The notes under the pieces were generated by a model. It did not search any database and was not told the origin of the DNA. It was given only the letters and a program-made list of their open reading frames with translations. Shown here piece after piece: positions 47,641-59,042 of a DNA stretch of 64,000 nucleotides. Position numbers and translations under genes: made by a program. Position 1 is the stretch's first letter. Every line of letters begins with the position of its first letter. The stretch is from Cryptomeria japonica (Eukaryota; Streptophyta; Pinopsida; Cupressales; Cupressaceae), in contig NC_081415.1 of NCBI RefSeq assembly GCF_030272615.1, forward strand, positions 373,095,009-373,159,008. Direction: 5' to 3'.

Positions 47641-48794
47641 TTATGTTCATGAATTCCATCAACAAATATAAAAAACCCTTAAAGATGGCAAACTGTCTAT
47701 AAAAGAAACATAAAACTATGACTCATGACCTACAACAAGAGCTAAGGATGAGGTTGCCTCAACATTCCCATCTAATAACTCTTGTGAGTCAAGAGCCAAC
47801 GATCTCGTGAGGATAGCTAACAAAGCTATAATATTCTCTAGATACTTAAACATACACTTCTCCAAAGAGAAGTGAAGTGACTTAAGTGCAGGGTGTGAAA
47901 TGGGAGTTACATCATTGATCTCTAGAAGAGGGGTAGTGAAATACTCTCGAGAAGGTGTGGCCTCCTCAACTACTAAAACAAAAGAACAAAGAGAAGTCAA
48001 AGGAGTTGTCTTCTAATGATAAAAATTGAGAATGAGGCCCCGAGGCCCTACTCAAACTTACACTTAGGTGGTTGAAATTAAATCTTCACATCAACCTTGG
48101 AAAATTGAAGGACCCTTGGAAAGATAGAATAAACATGCAAAGAAAAGGCAAGAGGAGAAAATAGAGCCACACTAGACACAACATTTGTATGAATAATTTC
48201 TATGGGTTGTGAAAATGGAGGGATATCAAGTAGAGAGGTAATAATAGATGGCTCTAGGGAGTAATGAGCACTTGCACCCTTTTGGGGTGAGGTTCATTGA
48301 CATCTCTTAAGGAAGCCAATAGAAAGATAAAATAAGTAGAAATAGAAGAAGATATAGCAAGATTAGCATAAACTAGAATAAGAATACAAAAACATAGGGG
48401 ATTTAAACAAGAGACTTGTCCTTGATTTTCAATGCGACCTCATGTTCCCAATAAATTTCCCATTGACGATGCTTATGCTCACACACAAGCTAGTTTTAAT
48501 GTAGATGTGTACCAAAAATAGAATCTTGAGAAGACTATAACATCATGAATCATAGGCAGGGCCATCTTCATAGTCATTGCCTAAGTAAGAGAAGGATTTA
48601 TTGATGAGACATGATCAGATGTCACAAATATAGGGACCTTAGCCTCGGTCATGGGAACCTTTACTCTTTTTTCTCTAGGAGTGGGTGAAGGAATAAAAGG
48701 AGCCCTCAAAGACCGACGTGTAAATGCTACATGTGAAGGACTAGCTGAGGAAGAACGCTTACCCTTACCACACATAGTAGGAGGGAAGGAATTC
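47641..48794 (-). other. Unassigned DNA left of the Penelope-like fragment
   Basis: Two minus-strand open stretches (48000-47716 and 48796-48581, the latter Ser/Pro/Lys-rich) have no recognised family. The second continues the frame of the Penelope-like fragment, but shows neither its C-terminal motifs nor a GIY-YIG endonuclease. Confidence 0.35.
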
Positions 48795-49775
48795 AAAGCT
48801 TGATGGTGGAGAGGGGTTTGAAGACATATGATAGGCCCTTTTTTAGAAAGGATCTTGAAGAGTTTTTGGGATATGTCATCAACATAGGATAAGGTGGCAA
48901 TAAGATCAATAAGAGGTTGGGAGGGCTTGGATTTGGACTAAAAACACTATTTGGTTTGGTTGAGGGACCTACAAAGCATGCTTGTGTAACCATTAATTCT
49001 AAAGATTTTGCAAAGGTGGGAGAGCTCATCACTTAAGTTTTCTTCATTGCACATTCAATAGTCTCTCATGGTTAGGGTTTTAAGGATCCCAATTTTTTGA
49101 CTTGGGTGGTGATGAGAAGAGGAATGGAGGTAAAGATCGATTTCTATGGATTTCCTAAAGATGTGACAACCAAGGTAGTCATCTAGTTTTTGGATGAGAA
49201 AGATATTGAGGAAAGGAATTTGATTATTGGATTAAAGATCTATGGCAAAGGAAATGCTTGAAATTATGCTATTGAGGTGTCCTTGAAATTCTTCTAACTT
49301 CTCTAGACCATGGGGCCAATAAATGTTGGTGTCATCCAAATATCACTTCAACCACTTTGACTTGAGCGAGAAAAAGTGAAGAGCAACCTCTTCAAAGTCC
49401 TCAATGAATAAGTTGATAATGATTGGAGAGAAGGGGGAGCCCATGGCTATGCCATCAAATATCTCATAAATAATGCCTTGGAAAGAAAAAAAATGTAGAC
49501 CTTAAGAATAACCTCACTAACATGGATACCTCTTCACTAGTTTTGTGTTTAACTATCTCAATTGAGTCTAGAATAGGAAATATAGCGAAGAGGGAGACAA
49601 CATCAAAACTCACTACTTTGATAAATTGAACAAATTTCAAAGAATCTTTCATGAAGGAATTCATTTTCCCTTTTAGGGGTCTATGAGTTTGGCAAGGAAG
49701 GATGCTAGATTGTAAGTTGGAGAGCCAATTGTGTCAAATATGGTCCTGAGTGGAATACTAGCTTTATGAATTGTA
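48795..49775 (-). pseudogene. Penelope-like element reverse transcriptase fragment
   Basis: Minus strand, one frame with stops. In order: IGSPTYNLASFLAKLI (about 49715), VVSFDVVSLFAIFPI (about 49610), QGIIYEIFDGIAMGSPFSP (about 49480-49430), INLFIEDFEEVAL, then the catalytic YLDDTNIYWPHG (about 49345). LEEFQGHLNSI, IPFLNIFLIQKLDD, FRKSIEIDLYLH.SSHHHPSQK and a tail YVDDISQKLFKILSKK (about 48880) follow. This motif order is that of Penelope-like elements, not of LTR or LINE RTs. The fragment is 5'-truncated near 49775. In-frame stops include TGA just before YLDD. No GIY-YIG domain was found. Confidence 0.85.
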
Positions 49776-50410
49776 AGCTAGATTGTAAGTTGATTATTAT
49801 CTTATTTGTTAAGTTTTATATGTTATTAATATCTATAATGTGGATTATTTTTTATCTTTTGCAATGTACAAGACCTCCTATTGTAATATATGGGAAATTA
49901 GGGTTTCATAAGTTAAGCCTTGTAAAATAAGAAAAGGAAGGGAGAACTCAATTAATCCAATGCATGAAGATTGAATGCAGATCAAGTTCTTTTTCCTTCA
50001 ATATTTAGTTGATATCAATTTGAATGTATTTTAATGTTATATCTATGGTTAATGGTGAAGAATTGACATACAACAACAGAAATAACAAGTTGCAAATAGA
50101 AGGCTAAGTCTGAGTAGAAGAAACAAAAGAGCACCTATGACAATAATTTTGATCTGAAAGTGAGGGACCATGTGGTGATTTCCATCTCGATCCCTAATGT
50201 CAAATGTAGAAAAACTAGAATCTTCCAAAATTGGGATGTCACACAGAATTTGTTCCTAGACACTCATCATAAATCCTTGAGACTATGGTGATTTTTGTCC
50301 TAGTCATTTGATTTTTGCCTCTACAAAAGTCAGAACTAATTGTCATCATCTCCTCTATTGAAATATTTGATCATGGTTCCTGGATCTATCACTTGCATAT
50401 AAAAAGAAGG
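49776..50410. other. Intergenic DNA, nothing firm
   Basis: AT-rich. The phrase TATTGTAATATATGGGAAATT near 49880 recalls copia LTR 3' ends, but no partner was found. Confidence 0.35.
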
Positions 50411-51118
50411 AAAATGTTATTGTTGATGGGGGTTTGCCTTAAGCCAAACCCTAGGTTTGAAATTAACCCTTGAATTGAAACTAAAATGTAATGGAAATGC
50501 TAAAGTAAAAGCTTATCTTTTGAGGACAAGGCTAGATATGAATTTGAAATGTTTGAATTGGAACTTGATACCTTGATGAATTTTGATAATGTCATGTAGC
50601 ATGTCTTCATAAAGTCTTGATCATGGATGCCATCATGAACACTTGAAATCTGAACTTTGATCTCTCCTTCAATGCCTTGATGATGCTTGATTACTTACTC
50701 ACTTGAATTTGCAAAAGTGTAATTAAATTCCAACTTGAGAGATTAAATAAAGATAATAGAGAGAGATCCCTAAATGAGGGGGTTAGGATTTCTTTTATAC
50801 CTAACTACACAAAATATGTTGAAAATTTTGGGGTAGGGCAACACTGGGAATTTTTTCTCACATTCGAGAAGGTCCAAATTTGGGCCCTTTTTGGGAGGAC
50901 CATAGTGCCTAGGGAATCCTAGTCTTGGGACCAAGGTACCCAGGGCGTCCCAGTCCTACCAATTAGGACTCAAATTTGAACAAGATCCCACTTAAGTGCA
51001 GAAGATGTTGAATCTAGGTGGGTGTGAGTAGAATCAAAATAGTATCAGGGTGATCAAAACATGAAAGTGAGGCCTAGGTGCAGACAAAATTGTGTATGAA
51101 TACAATTTACGACACTAC
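50411..51118 (-). mobile_element. Diverged LTR related to element B
   Basis: GTTGATGGGGGTTTGCCTTAAG..AAACCC..GTTTGAAATTAACC matches the B LTR near 31195-31240, and the right end AATTTACGACACTACA parallels B's AATTTATGTCGTTACA. No internal region adjoins it, so it is a solo or truncated LTR. The left limit is uncertain. Confidence 0.5.
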
Positions 51119-52008
51119 ACTTATAAATGAGACAAATTAAGCACATTAAGAAAAATTAGAATCAAATATTTGAAAAATAAGTATATAATATTTGAAAAAA
51201 ATATATTGTATTATTTTACAAAAGTAACAAAGTTTCACATTTACATTGAAATGTTAAAGCTCTAAATCCTAAAAAAAACTTTTTTCAATTTTAAATGCTA
51301 AGTCCAAAACACATTGTTTATTGAAAAAGATACTAATGTTGAGGTATAGGAAAATTTTTTAACTTGTGAATGATGTTCATTAATTAATAAATTTTATCTA
51401 GGTATTGAATAAAATTGCCCAAAAGCATGCATATGATTTGTTGTTTTATGCTAAGGAAGAAGATTCAACATAAAATTTGTTTCATACTGCCACTCTTAAG
51501 CAAACTAAAAATGGGCATTATTTTTACAAAATAAATAAAAAAATTAAGATAAAATCTAGTAGTGAGATCACTTCTTCCCCACAGAATTTCTCATGCATCC
51601 CTTAAATAATTAAGCAAAAGAAATAATAGTATAAATATATTAGTAGAGTCTATGTTGATTTTTAGTTAGAAAAAATATGAGATTTTTTGTTAGAAACAAA
51701 ATATCATTACTTATTCATATGGTGACTATATGTTAAGGAAATCATATTTGAGCATTGTTCAAACCTTAAATATAATTATAATTTCAAATAGAACATAGCA
51801 AGCTATATATTTGTGTTCTCTTAACCAATGCCAATTATTTCTACAAACAATAACATAAGTTTTTAATTTTAAAACAATGAAAATAATTAGCTAATAGACT
51901 ATTATATTGTGAGAAAGCTCCTACTAGTTTCCACATTTCTCATGTTGGTTTATGGGACTAAAGAATATTCTGATTGGTTTACTATTCTATACTTTTGCCA
52001 AAAGAACA
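51119..52008. other. AT-rich spacer
   Basis: Strongly AT-rich, with stops in all frames. Nothing recognised. Confidence 0.5.
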
Positions 52009-53235
52009 TGTTGTTGTTGGACATTGCTGCTGCTAGGATATGTTGTTGTCATTGATGTCAACATAATCCTGCTCTGGTGATTGCAAATTGGTTTATTGGG
52101 ATCATGGTTTGGTGTATGGAGCATTTCTAGTATCATTATATTCTTTTGTATTGTCTTTGGTGATCTGGGAAGCTTAATTGATTATATCAGATGATCCAAT
52201 TTAGTAGTTTATTTATCTGATCAGTGCTTTGCAGAGTTCAGTATTTCCTCCGGTATATTCCAGTGTGATCAGATCTTGATCTAAGATTTTGGGAGATTGT
52301 TTGGGATGGTATTTTATATCTTCATTTCAGATGGTTCATGATTTGGTACTCTACAAGTTATCTTTTATTCCTGACAGTTGTTGTTGTTTGTGTATTCTTG
52401 AGGTTTCAAATGTTGATCGATGAAGATTTGATAAGTGGTGTTAGTGCAGCTATTGTTGATGATTCTAACGTGCTTGTTGGTATTTCCTATTTATGTCCTA
52501 TTTGTTTTGATGGTTCACATTGATCATTGTGAGAGTTCTTGGTGACTTTGTTGAACCAATGATGTTCTTCATGTTATGCAATTTTTTGGTGGTGTAGCGT
52601 GTTGCGGTTGATCTTGGCGTGATTACCAGTGGAGTTGAGCATAAACGGATATTTGAATTAGGACCATGTTATGTCATGTATATTATTATATTGGTCCTTT
52701 GGTTGATCTTTGTATCGTGTGATGTAATTTTGTAATTGTGAGTTGAGGGTTTAGCCGACCTTGTTGTCAAGGTTGATGAATTGTATAAATAGGTGATATT
52801 GTCATGTATTTTAGGTATCATGGTTGTGCCTGCATTATCAGAGAATGGTATATGTGCGAATAAGGATTCATCTTTCAGTGTGATGTGTTGAGAAAAGATT
52901 AGTGTTGCAGAGCAGACATTGTGCTTAACCAAAACTGTGATCAGGCATTTGGAGATGCTATTCTTTCAATTCATTCCTTCCGGATTGTAGTCTGAATCCT
53001 GTTGTAAGTCAGTGAGACTTCCCTGAGGGTTGTAGCCTTCTAGGTCATTATCTTTTGAGCAGTGAGCTCTAGGCAGTGTGCCTGAATGCATGTGCATTCC
53101 CCATTGTAATATTTTCGCATACTATTGTAGAGTATCATCTTGATGTGGGTAGGTTCCCACTGTGGTTCTTCCCTTAACCGGGTTTTCCATGTCAAAATCT
53201 TGGTGTTGTGAGTTGTGTTGTTTATATGCTTATCT

Positions 53236-53266
<31 letters not shown>
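52009..53266 (+). mobile_element. Copia-like LTR S3, truncated by element D
   Basis: Related to S1 and S2. It starts TGTTGTTGTTGGACATTG and contains GTCATTGATGTCAACA, a TATAAATA box at 52784-52791, AGTGAGCTCTAGGC, hairpins at 53084-53099 and 53145-53160, and CCCTTAACCGGGTTTTCC followed by ATCTTGGTGTTGTG. A (TTG)n run at 53237-53268 precedes the D LTR, which cuts S3 before its C-loop hairpin. Its right end should reappear beyond D, outside the window. Confidence 0.7.
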
Positions 53267-53269
<3 letters not shown>

Positions 53270-55041
53270 AGTAGTACCCGTACTCGTTTGAACTGATATT
53301 TTGTTCTTATTATTCTCAGTGGATACATTATCATTGGTTATTTAGAATTGTATAACATTGTTCCATGTTTTATCTAATTATGAGACATATGATTTATTTG
53401 CAGTAATTATGTACTTATGTTTTATGGCATTATGTGGTTCATTGCTATGTACTGATGCTTTACTTCATCTATGCACTGTGTGTTGTGTATCTGTGAGTGT
53501 ATGGGATGCATGGGGATGATTTTCCTTCACTCATCTCTGTGAGATAGGGAACGTCGCGAATCTCCTTCATCGATGTGTATGTTGAAATTTCTATATATGT
53601 ATATATGCATGTGTGGTCGGTGATGCAAGATGTTGCAGGTACAAGTACCGGGTAGGTACGGGGTATTGTCTCCACCTGGCTACACAGGTCTGAGTGTGCC
53701 TTATATTTTCCGATGGAAGTGAAGGAGATAGTAGATGACCCTATTTTTAGTCAGTTACACTCAGGTGAGTGCCTTCAGTTAGTCGTTCTATCAATTGGTT
53801 TGGTCTTCATATTTTATTGTTTGATCTTTATAAAAGTCACATGATGCTTGCTCAGTTTGTGTGTCCAGTGTTGCCAATTTTTGTATGCCATTGGTAAATG
53901 TTGCATTTATTACGTCCATAAGAGTAGTTTTGATAATTGGAGGAAAAAGAATCAAGTGATCTAGTGACTTAATATTGTTTATAAAGGATGAGTTAATATC
54001 TTGGTATGAGTTGATATGAATTTTATCAGCTTGTTAGCTTGATAGTTGCAATTTGATCATTTGAATATATTTAAGGACATTATATACTCAGAAGGCAATA
54101 GTCACTTATAAGTAGTTATTGGAGTTAAGATAAGGTGATCGTATTATCCGTAGTTGATATCACCCATCGGGTTATTATGTTTTTGGTTTATGCATGTATA
54201 AGTTAGAATTACAGATGTGTTATATTTAATGAGCTTTATGAATGAGTTATATATATATATATATATAATTCGATTGTTCGAATATAAATTTACAAGCATT
54301 TGAAAACAAAGTATATATTTATACATTTCAACTTAAAATTTCTAGGAAGATTAATGTTTAAAATATTAAATGAAAGTTATAAATTAATTATTAAAGTATA
54401 ATAATGAAATTATAGTAAAGAAAATAAAATAGAAATCGACCTTATTAAAGGTGGCGGGGGTTAAAGTTGCAGTTTGGTCAACGGTGGTCGATGGTAATAT
54501 CGACCACCCCCCTTAATATAGGGAGGGGTAGGTATTACCACCGACTACCCTCCTCCTTCATATACCACGTACTCCATCTACACTGTAGTCAGCAATGAGA
54601 TGTTTCCTCCCTTAAACTTTGCAGTAGGTGATGACACCTCTCGCTTCTCTCTCTATTCAAAACGATAAACTATCACTTCTCCACGTCCAAACTCTTCTAC
54701 GAGCTACGGTTCATTACATTTAACTGCAGATTGGCCAATTGAGGAGGGAAACAGACTGGCATGTAAGGTGGAGACTGAAACATAAACATTAGCGGACTCA
54801 AGACCTGGCAGATTGAATGCACAAGTCGCTGTTTGCAAACACATCAGTGATTGAAGTAATGACTCAATCTCTCCACCCAGCTGATAGTTGTCATAGCCAC
54901 AATCAAGGAGCGCAAAAGACTATAGTTAACCGGAGATGGACTCTTCACGTGGAGGAAGAAGAAGAATTAGAGGTAAAAGAGTTTTAGTTGATAACTATTA
55001 CTAAGCCCCACATTTAGGAGAGTGATGGATGATTTTTTTAG

Positions 55042-55049
55042 TATAAATA
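55042..55049 (+). promoter_or_regulatory. TATA box of element D LTR
   Basis: GTATAAATAGGGG is a strong plant TATA context. It would place transcription start near 55075, about 600 nt upstream of the LTR ORF. Confidence 0.6.
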
Positions 55050-55672
55050 GGGGTGTGAGTAGAGAGGATAGGGAGAGAAGTATTTTGTGACATCCAAGGA
55101 AGGACGAAGGATTGTAGAGAGAAGAATAGAGTTAGAGAGGATAGTGTTTTTTTTAGTATCAAGAGAGAGTTGTTTAGAAAGGATAGTGTTTTTATAGTAT
55201 CAAGTGAGAAATGTTTAGAAAGGATAGTGGTTGATAGTATCAAGAGAGTTGTTTGCCTATTTCTTGATAGAGCTGGAAGTATTGGTGGAAAGGATCGCAA
55301 GCAAGGCACATTTATCGGCGAGAGGGCATTAAGGTCTTGCTTATTGATCAACACTTCAAATAGGTCAGGAATTTCTTAGTTTACGTTCATTATTATTTAC
55401 AATCTCTTTTATATGTCATGTTATTGTCTTGCTTACGAAATAGTTATGGTTATGTTTTATTTATCGTTAGGGATTGTTAAATAAAATCATATAATAGAAG
55501 TTGTGAATACGTGATGACTATAGAAGTGGAATAGTGTTTAAGTTCAAATTTCACACTTGTTATTATATGGAAGAAATGTATGGTTGCGTTCAAAACCTAG
55601 TTATTAAGATTTATTAGACATTGCTCTAGGAGAGTCCGGGAAGTAATAGTTTACTATTGATACTTTACAGAG

Positions 55673-56071
55673 ATGGTGCGAGTCAAACAAACAGCTCACA
55701 AATCCATAGCAGGTTATGCTCACTACTTAAAAGTCAAGAAAGATTCGTTGAGACCTGTCAAGCCTATTGTGGAGGACAACCCAGCTCCTGAAGAGAACCC
55801 AGCTCCAGAAGAGAGCAAAGAAATAGAAAAAGGTCCTATTCAGAGTTCAACTAAAGAAGTTACCATTGAGAAAGGAAAAGAACCCAAGCCAGAGTGCTCG
55901 CCTGAAAAGCCAATAGTTATAAGTTCTGACTCGTCGGAGGGGTATACCCCCTTAAGTGATAATGAGTCTGTGGGGTACTTTCCCCGGAGTGAAAGAAAAT
56001 CTAAAGGATATACTCCTTTAGATCATGTAGAGTCTGATGAGTGCACTTCTCTGTATTTTTTGGAAGAATGA
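55673..56071 (+). CDS. LTR-internal ORF with histone H3 tail-like N-terminus
   Basis: A 132-codon intact frame inside the D LTR, with no known family. After Met, the first 15 residues, VRVKQTAHKSIAGYA, align without gaps to the H3 tail with identity at R2, K4, Q5, T6, A7, K9, S10, G13 and A15. Then come a basic stretch to residue 30, a Pro/Glu repeat (NPAPEE, NPAPEES), a Lys/Glu region, and an acidic C-terminal half with two YTPL repeats (EGYTPLSD, KGYTPLDH). There is no histone fold, signal peptide or membrane segment. TTTACAG lies just before the ATG and could be a splice acceptor of a 5' UTR intron. The TATA box is 630 nt upstream and poly(A) signals follow within 20-40 nt. The gag-pol of D is riddled with stops while this frame is clean. 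Function unknown; a chromatin-directed role is only inferred. Confidence 0.6.
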   Translation: MVRVKQTAHKSIAGYAHYLKVKKDSLRPVKPIVEDNPAPEENPAPEESKEIEKGPIQSSTKEVTIEKGKEPKPECSPEKPIVISSDSSEGYTPLSDNESVGYFPRSERKSKGYTPLDHVESDECTSLYFLEE

Positions 56072-56090
56072 TGTAACACTCTAGTGTAAA

Positions 56091-56110
56091 AATAAATAAA
56101 TAAAAATAAA
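56091..56110 (+). terminator. Candidate poly(A) signals after the LTR ORF
   Basis: Overlapping AATAAA hexamers at 56091-56110, about 20 nt past the ORF stop, with another near 56165. This would end an LTR transcript and mark the R/U5 boundary. Confidence 0.5.
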
Positions 56111-57639
56111 GACATTATTCTATGAAGAAATGTACTATGTCTTGTTGTAAGACTTCCTTGATGAAATAAATATATCTATTTTAATCTTCCTCTATTGTAT
56201 AAATGGAAATTATTAAGGTGGCATACATATAGTAGTTAACAAGAGTAATTGAAACTCTTAGACTTGTCAATAAGTGTAAAATTCTGTGTTATATCGACCA
56301 TATTGTTCTTCAACATATATTCGTATTTCAAGTTAATTTTGTGATAGGTGTTGGTACGTAAGATTACCTTGTTTTATATGGTGGTCGCAACTAAGTACAT
56401 TAAGTCATGTTGTCAGTATGTCTTGTGTACTATGTCTTGGCCAGTTATTTAGATGTTTAAACTTAAGGAAATGAGCCACTGTGAGTTGTTCGTAATGGTC
56501 AACCTTAGGTTAGTTAATTATGTATCTTTCATTCAAGGTAGGTCAAGATTGGGAATGGCTGTCTGTGTCGCCATAGAGTTCTATAGATAGAACTAACCCG
56601 TAGTATCCTAAGAGAGAGAGTGATTTTCGAGTGGGGGCCGTGCCTAAAGTGGTGATAGGATAACCTGTTGGAAGTTGGTTAAGAAAGTGAAAATCTAATA
56701 AATGACTAGGGAAGGGTAGAATAAAAGTTAAATAAAACAATGTACCTCGCACATAGGTGAGTGCTAGTACAGGACTCATAATGTAGCGAGAAGGCCTGGA
56801 ATGGCAAACTTACCACCTTGTCTTCGTGAGAGGATTGGTAAGGTCCACATGAGTCTTAGTTGGAATCGGAGGTTCAGGAGAGGTTACCAGGATCACTCAG
56901 GATGGGGGTCGGGACCTATGGAGGCTGTACCATGGTATCCACCGTAAGAAATGCGATGACACTTTCTCCTTAGAGTCACTAGTGTTTTGTGAGTTAGGTC
57001 ACATGATTGTAAGTGGAGTCTTGTAGTCCTTTCATTCTTGTTTCATTTTGCTTGCTTGAGGGTTATCTACTATCTCCAGCACAGTGGGGTGGTTCCCTTT
57101 CGGAATCACATGGTCGGGTGGTAGTGTCACTTCCCATTGGATGTTCTGGTACGTATCTTCAAGCGAGGAAGGACTTCGTTGATGTTCTTGGATCGTGATT
57201 CATGTACTGACTCTTGTTCCTATCCATCTTTCAGTTAAATACTAGAGGTTTTGAAAAGAAACTATATGTAACTTTCATTTTGTAACATTTTAGCTCATGA
57301 TGTAATTTCTTTTTGAAAACATGTATTTTTGAGTATTGAAAGCAAAGAAATATTGTAATATATGCTACTTCAATTACTTATTTCTGTTGTATATAATATA
57401 TGATTTCTTGAAGTATTTTAGATTCTTCCATTTTGGTAATTTTATCTTAATCTTTAATTTACGAAGTAATATTCGTTGGTAACCCTTAGGAAATTCAGAT
57501 GTTAGACTTCCGCTATGTTATTAGATGTGCTAAGGTTTAAATTCATGCACTTAATTTAAAAAAATAAAATAAATAATTTCACCGTTAGTTGCATAGATTA
57601 TGATGTTTTCCTTCAGGGTTCCTAACGGGGCATTACATT

Positions 57640-57650
57640 TGGTATCAGAG
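57640..57650 (+). promoter_or_regulatory. Element D primer-binding site (tRNA-iMet type)
   Basis: TGGTATCAGAG two nt after the LTR end ACA; this is the common plant retroelement primer-binding site complementary to initiator tRNA-Met. The stretch 57651-57788 is a short leader. Confidence 0.85.
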
Positions 57651-57788
57651 TGAAAGTTTCAACACTGGGTGCTCTGGGTTTGTAGTGTGCCTATTCAACT
57701 TGATTTTTGTTTAGGTTTTAACATTTGTGTTTTTCCTTGTTTATCCTTGTCATAAACCTGAATCTTTTCTCTTTTGTAGTACTCGGTC

Positions 57789-59042
57789 ATGGCTAGGAGA
57801 GCTAGGGGAGGTGGCCATATGGGTGGTCACAATAGAGGTAGAGGTAGAGGATGAGGCCGTGGTTCTGATCATCATAGTCCTTCACCACCAGCTACTCATG
57901 TTAGTGCTGAGCCAGAATAGTCTGTTCATCACGACTTACCTCGTGCAGAAGAACAGGTTCCCGAAAGGGAAGAGCTGAGACAAATGTTTCAGGAGGTCCT
58001 TGCTAGGTTAGGCCCTAGGCCTGAGGTTGTTCAGCCAATGCCAGAAGAGAGAGAGAGGGAAAGATCACCCAGAAGGAGAGGGATTGCAAACAATGAAGAT
58101 CTAGTTTCTTTGGGTCACATAAAGGACTTGATGAGGTCCAACCCTCCTTTCTTTAATGGTATGGATACTGGTCTAGAGGCAGAGACTTGGCTTATCGATC
58201 TGGATAGGTGTTTTTCTATGTTCCCATATAGTAGCAACACCAAGGAAAGATGTGCTATTATGCATCTCAAAAACTTTGCGTCAATCTGGTGGAGATTGGA
58301 GGAGGAAATGATCGGTGTGTGCATTAACACTATGACATGGGAGCTATTTCTGGAGAGATTCAGGGCATGGTTTCTCTCGCCCCAGTGGAAATAGACTCGG
58401 CCAGATGAGTTCCATGCACTGCGACAGTATGGTATGATGGTAGACCAGTATGAGCACAGATTCTATGAGCTCAAGCAGTATGCTAGAATTGGTAATAATG
58501 AGGCTATGCTTGTACAACATTTCTTGAGGGGCTTGAATGATCGCATTAGTGGAGGTGTTAGGGTGTTTGAGCCAACTTCAGTGGAGACAGCTGTGGCAAA
58601 GGCCAGATTGGTAGAGCTAAACCTTAGCCATGCTCTTGGTGGGCAAATAGGTGTGCAGATAGGGAGTGCTCCTTCCAGTGGAAATAGAGCTCGTGGTAAT
58701 CAGTTTCAGTCAGCTGCACCATTTAGAACTCCTCAGGCACCTGCTAATGGTGGACCACAGCAGCAACAACCATCAAAACCAAAACAGTTCCAAAGCCAGA
58801 AGGGTGGCAATGCTCAATTTAAGAAAAATAGAAATTGGCAGTGAAGCAGACAGGGCCCTACAGGGGAATCCTCGCAAAGTGCATCTCATGCTCCTAGCTA
58901 AGGAAATTATCAACAATCCAGTGGTCCGACAAGTAATAGAGGAGCTTCCTTCTCTTGTGGGCAGTATGGTCACAGAGCTACATAGTGTCCTCAGCATTTC
59001 CACAACACAGGTAGTCAACGGCCGACAGCGTTAGAGCCTACA
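57789..59042 (+). pseudogene. Element D gag
   Basis: The frame starts at 57789 with an Arg/Gly-rich head (MARRARGGG, NRGRGRG). The Retrotrans_gag core spans about 58130-58620 (NPPFFNGMDTGLEAETWLID, ERCAIMHLKNFASIWW, YEHRFYELKQYARI, VQHFLRGLNDRI). A Gln-rich tail follows, then a zinc knuckle near 58947-58990 (SFSCGQYGHRAT.CPQH) whose first Cys is Ser. Six in-frame stops: TGA 57852, TAG 57918, TAG 58392, TGA 58842, TAA 58899 and TAG 58983. No frameshift: pol continues in the same frame. Confidence 0.85.

Larger units (their letters stand above)
53267..57637 (+). mobile_element. Element D 5' LTR, 4.37 kb
   Basis: Begins TGTAGTAGTACCCG and ends GGGGCATTACA, right before a tRNA-Met primer-binding site. 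Its first 1.56 kb is repeated at 62444-64000; a hand count over the first 0.5 kb gives about 20 differences (about 4%), mostly transitions plus a 3-bp indel. At 4371 bp it is long for a plant LTR, although Tekay/Del chromoviruses are known for long LTRs. It carries an internal transcription unit (TATA 55042, ORF 55673-56071, poly(A) 56091). The remaining LTR sequence shows no other credible ORF. Confidence 0.85.

Noticed and set aside
53237-53268. (TTG)n run as the target-site duplication of element D
   Set aside because: It is a microsatellite; the far side of D is outside the window, so no duplication can be shown.
54248-54266. (TA)n runs here, near 17286 and near 63420 as regulatory sites
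   Set aside because: Simple repeats with no positional link to a promoter; the D LTR TATA box at 55042 is the better candidate.
55170-55379. Upstream 69-codon ORF in the D LTR as a first exon of the H3-like ORF
   Set aside because: No similarity and an arbitrary start; the H3-like match begins exactly at the ATG at 55673, so a non-coding leader is simpler.
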